8,173 nucleotides of DNA from Candidatus Kapaibacterium sp. (GTDB taxonomy: Bacteria > Bacteroidota > Ignavibacteria > Palsa-1295), in the NCBI GenBank assembly GCA_025450975.1, contig JANWLI010000136.1, forward strand, positions 1 through 8,173, in the 5' to 3' direction. Below the pieces are notes generated by a model. That model was not told where the DNA came from. It saw nothing but the letters and a program-made list of their open reading frames with translations, and searched no databases. Made by a program: the position numbers and the translations under genes. Of this stretch, positions 6,522 through 8,173 are shown one piece after another. Each line of letters starts with the position of its first letter. Within the stretch, counting starts at the first letter, position 1.

Positions 6522-7130
6522 ATGAAAAAGCTCACGTTTATTGTACTACTTACGCTCTCTTCACTAACAGGTACCGTTTCCAAGGCCCAGGAAGTCGATT
6601 GGCGCATTGTAGGCGGCCTGAACTTCGCGTATGTCGAGGAAACACCACAGTTGCTTGACGCAGCTTCGGCTTTTGGCTACACACTTGGTGTCGCAGCCGA
6701 TATCGGCTCGAATCTATTCCTCCAGCCATCGGTCCAGTATTCTTCCTATGGCAGCACGGTCACGATTCCGTCAGCTTCTGAAGGAGATACAAAGCATGCA
6801 ATCCGGGCTAACTATATACGTGTTCCGCTCCAGGCAGGCCTGCGCCTCTTCGAGGCGTCATCTGCGATCCCATTCAATATAGAAGGCCGCGCAGGTCTCT
6901 CGCAGTCATTTCTGGTAGGCTTTAATGACCGCGTCAGAAGCGGCAGCGGCACAGCGCTCAGCGAGGACGACATAGCAGGGATGCGTACGGCAGGAATCGT
7001 CGGTGCAGGCGTACGTCTACTATTCTTCTCACTTGATGTCGAATATGAGTTCGGATTAACAGATCTTTTCGTAAATAATGGGTCTACAAAACTAGATGCA
7101 TTATATGTGATCTTCGGTGGTAATTTCTAA
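6522..7130 (+). CDS. Outer-membrane beta-barrel protein (PorT/OMP_b-brl-like), paralog 1
   Basis: The product has 202 residues. The signal peptide is MKKLTFIVLL through SKA (cleavage after about residue 22). The mature part alternates polar and apolar residues in short strands: GLNFAYVEE near 32, GYTLGVAADIG near 52, LFLQPSVQYSSYG at 65-77, ANYIRVPLQAGLRLF at 96-110, FNIEGRAGLSQSFLVGF at 118-134, and AGVRLLFFSLDVEYEFGLTDLF at 162-183. It ends in GGNF with a terminal Phe, typical of barrel proteins handled by the BAM machinery. The size and pattern fit a small eight-stranded barrel of the outer-membrane beta-barrel family seen in Bacteroidota. The start is well supported by AGAAGGA eight bases upstream. 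The neighbouring gene 7497-8126 is a diverged copy. A sigma-54-like promoter precedes it and an intrinsic terminator follows. The specific function is unknown. Confidence 0.85.
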   Translation: MKKLTFIVLLTLSSLTGTVSKAQEVDWRIVGGLNFAYVEETPQLLDAASAFGYTLGVAADIGSNLFLQPSVQYSSYGSTVTIPSASEGDTKHAIRANYIRVPLQAGLRLFEASSAIPFNIEGRAGLSQSFLVGFNDRVRSGSGTALSEDDIAGMRTAGIVGAGVRLLFFSLDVEYEFGLTDLFVNNGSTKLDALYVIFGGNF

Positions 7131-7164
7131 ACCACTATAACGTGAGACATCAAGCGAACCACTT

Positions 7165-7204
7165 GCGCTGCATACTAGACAGGTATGCAGCGCTTCTTTT
7201 TTCT
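7165..7204 (+). terminator. Intrinsic (Rho-independent) terminator
   Basis: GCGCTGCATAC (7165-7175) and GTATGCAGCGC (7183-7193) form a perfect 11-bp stem with a 7-base loop. A T-rich tail (TTCTTTTTTCT, 7194-7204) follows. It lies 34 bases past the stop of the first beta-barrel gene and separates the two paralogs into distinct transcripts. Confidence 0.92.
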
Positions 7205-7496
7205 GAGCAGTTAGACATTTATCAGATTCACTTGTATTATTACAGTACCGGACACCGTATCCGGTCCGTGAGCGCTAAAGCGGCGTATTTAGTAAGATTT
7301 GGCCATTTTTTTGGCACATGAGTTGAATAACAGTTAAGCGTTGGTGCATTGATTGATGAAAAGTGAATTGAATAAATAAATCATATTTCTGATATTCACC
7401 ATCACAGTCTCTCCTCCCCTCTTACAAATGGATCCTCACAATTTAATTAAGTAAGTTAACGAATTGTCTCCCCACAAAAAAGAAAGCGAGATAACC
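7205..7496. other. Non-coding intergenic region upstream of the second beta-barrel gene
   Basis: After the terminator, nearly 300 bases carry no credible gene on either strand. It holds a 6-bp dyad ACCGGA/TCCGGT (7247-7252 and 7260-7265), an AT-rich block around 7365-7395, and an interrupted dyad at 7354-7404. A T run (7306-7312) sits beside a partial sigma-54-like site (TGGCAC at 7312-7317 with TTGA instead of TTGC at 7323-7326). Promoter and regulatory sites for 7497-8126 should lie here, but none is clear-cut. Confidence 0.5.
7354..7404. repeat. Interrupted inverted repeat (possible operator or leader hairpin)
   Basis: The left arm is TGATG (7354-7358) plus GTGAAT (7363-7368), interrupted by AAAA. 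The right arm is ATTCAC (7394-7399) directly followed by CATCA (7400-7404). Eleven base pairs form, with a 4-base bulge and an AT-rich 25-base spacer. It lies about 90 bases before the second beta-barrel start. A regulator-binding dyad or an mRNA leader structure is possible; chance is not excluded. Confidence 0.3.
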
Positions 7497-8126
7497 ATGA
7501 AAAAGCTACTCTTAACAATCGCATGTGTAGGCTTCCTCACCACGAATATCTTTGCACAAGCAATCGAGAGTGAATCGCCGGTCCTTCCGTCGACCACCAC
7601 GATCAATCCTATTGTCGGTATGACGTTCTCCATTATCACGGCAGAACCGGCAGGATATACTTCCGAAGTCGAAGCCGGATGGCATGCCGGTGCGATGATG
7701 CGTACGGGAGACAAGATATTCTTTCAGCCAGGAATCGAAATTTCGCAAATTGGCCTTTCATTGAATTCTGCCGGTGTTGACTACATGACAGACGTCACGC
7801 ATCTGCGCGTTCCGATCGCAGCAGGTGTACGCCTCGTAGGCGGCGGCGCACCATCCGAAACGACGTTCAATATTGACGTCCATGGTGGTATTTCGGCAGA
7901 CATGCTCTTAGCAGTCAATGAACGGAACAATATGCTCAGCAAGTCCGACTTTAACAGTCCGTTGATCTCGGCACTTGGTGGTATTGCCGTCGACTATGAA
8001 TTCCTCACGCTCGGCGTCGATTACTCGATCGGTCTTACCGATGCGTTCGCAGAAGGATCTGTATTACAGTCGAAGGCAAAGAGCAACTCATTCTTTGTCA
8101 GCCTCGGTGGTAACTTCCCGTTCTAA
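7497..8126 (+). CDS. Outer-membrane beta-barrel protein, paralog 2
   Basis: The product has 209 residues from the ATG at 7497. A TTG at 7464 is in frame but would add 11 charged residues ahead of the obvious signal peptide MKKLLLTIACVGFLTTNIFA (cleavage after residue 20), so it is rejected. The upstream AAGCGAG is only a weak Shine-Dalgarno. The mature protein parallels the preceding barrel gene: IFFQPGIEISQIG at 74-86 matches LFLQPSVQYSSYG, LRVPIAAGVRL at 103-113 matches IRVPLQAGLRL, FNIDVHGGIS at 124-133 matches FNIEGRAGLS, VDYSIGLTDAF at 174-184 matches VEYEFGLTDLF, and SLGGNFPF matches IFGGNF at the C-terminus with its terminal Phe. It is thus a small outer-membrane barrel from an old tandem duplication. 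It appears to have its own transcript because a strong terminator separates the two genes. The function is unknown. Confidence 0.85.
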   Translation: MKKLLLTIACVGFLTTNIFAQAIESESPVLPSTTTINPIVGMTFSIITAEPAGYTSEVEAGWHAGAMMRTGDKIFFQPGIEISQIGLSLNSAGVDYMTDVTHLRVPIAAGVRLVGGGAPSETTFNIDVHGGISADMLLAVNERNNMLSKSDFNSPLISALGGIAVDYEFLTLGVDYSIGLTDAFAEGSVLQSKAKSNSFFVSLGGNFPF

Positions 8127-8129
8127 CCA

Positions 8130-8144
8130 AGTCTGACGCAGACT
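8130..8144. repeat. Short hairpin after the last gene
   Basis: AGTCTG (8130-8135) and CAGACT (8139-8144) form a 6-bp stem with a 3-base loop, starting four bases after the stop of the second barrel gene. No T tract follows before the window ends. It is a weak terminator or 3'-end stabiliser candidate. Confidence 0.3.
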
Positions 8145-8173
8145 GATCTACTCGACGTAATCAATCTATCAAC

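Noticed and set aside
7312..7326. Sigma-54-like site upstream of the second barrel gene (TGGCAC, five bases, TTGA)
   Set aside because: The -24 half is perfect, but the invariant C of the -12 element is missing and the site is about 170 bases from the start codon. It was not called as a promoter.
7464..7496. Earlier TTG start for the second barrel gene
   Set aside because: It would put a charged 11-residue extension ahead of a clean signal peptide; the ATG at 7497 is the natural start.
1..8173. CRISPR arrays, tRNA/rRNA genes, insertion sequences and prophage genes
   Set aside because: None was seen. There are no regularly spaced direct repeats, no tRNA-like T-arm outside coding sequence, and no transposase or integrase motifs.

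Overview
The window looks like a chromosomal segment from the Bacteroidota/Chlorobiota superphylum, most plausibly an Ignavibacteria- or Kapabacteria-like lineage. Two predicted exported proteins end in domains resembling type IX secretion (T9SS) sorting tails. The other predicted surface proteins are a lipoprotein and two small outer-membrane barrels of the kind common in that group. Shine-Dalgarno signals are mostly weak, which also fits. The lineage is an inference; no rRNA or other marker gene is present.

Layout. (1) 2-406 (+) is the 3' end of a gene that is paralogous to the next gene, 643-1545 (+), a lipoprotein with a striking Asp/Lys/His-rich insert. (2) 1546-1737 holds two strong hairpins between convergent genes. 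(3) On the minus strand, carB (4766 to 3279) is followed by a secreted sorbosone dehydrogenase-like beta-propeller with a T9SS tail (3207 to 1738). The carB product contains only the amino-terminal half of carbamoyl-phosphate synthase large subunit. (4) Divergent from carB, after a 69-base gap, 4836-6392 (+) encodes a seven-fold delta-60 repeat protein with a T9SS tail. (5) 6522-7130 and 7497-8126 (+) are tandem paralogs of a small outer-membrane beta-barrel. The first has a good sigma-54 (-24/-12) promoter candidate and a textbook intrinsic terminator, so the two appear to be separate transcription units.

Functionally, one housekeeping enzyme (CarB, pyrimidine/arginine biosynthesis) sits among cell-envelope and secreted proteins. 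The genes form no obvious single pathway. I see no CRISPR array, transposase, tRNA or phage gene. The most notable points are the half-length CarB with no partner in the window, the unnamed tandem lipoprotein family with its acidic insert, and the sigma-54-like promoter in front of a beta-barrel gene.
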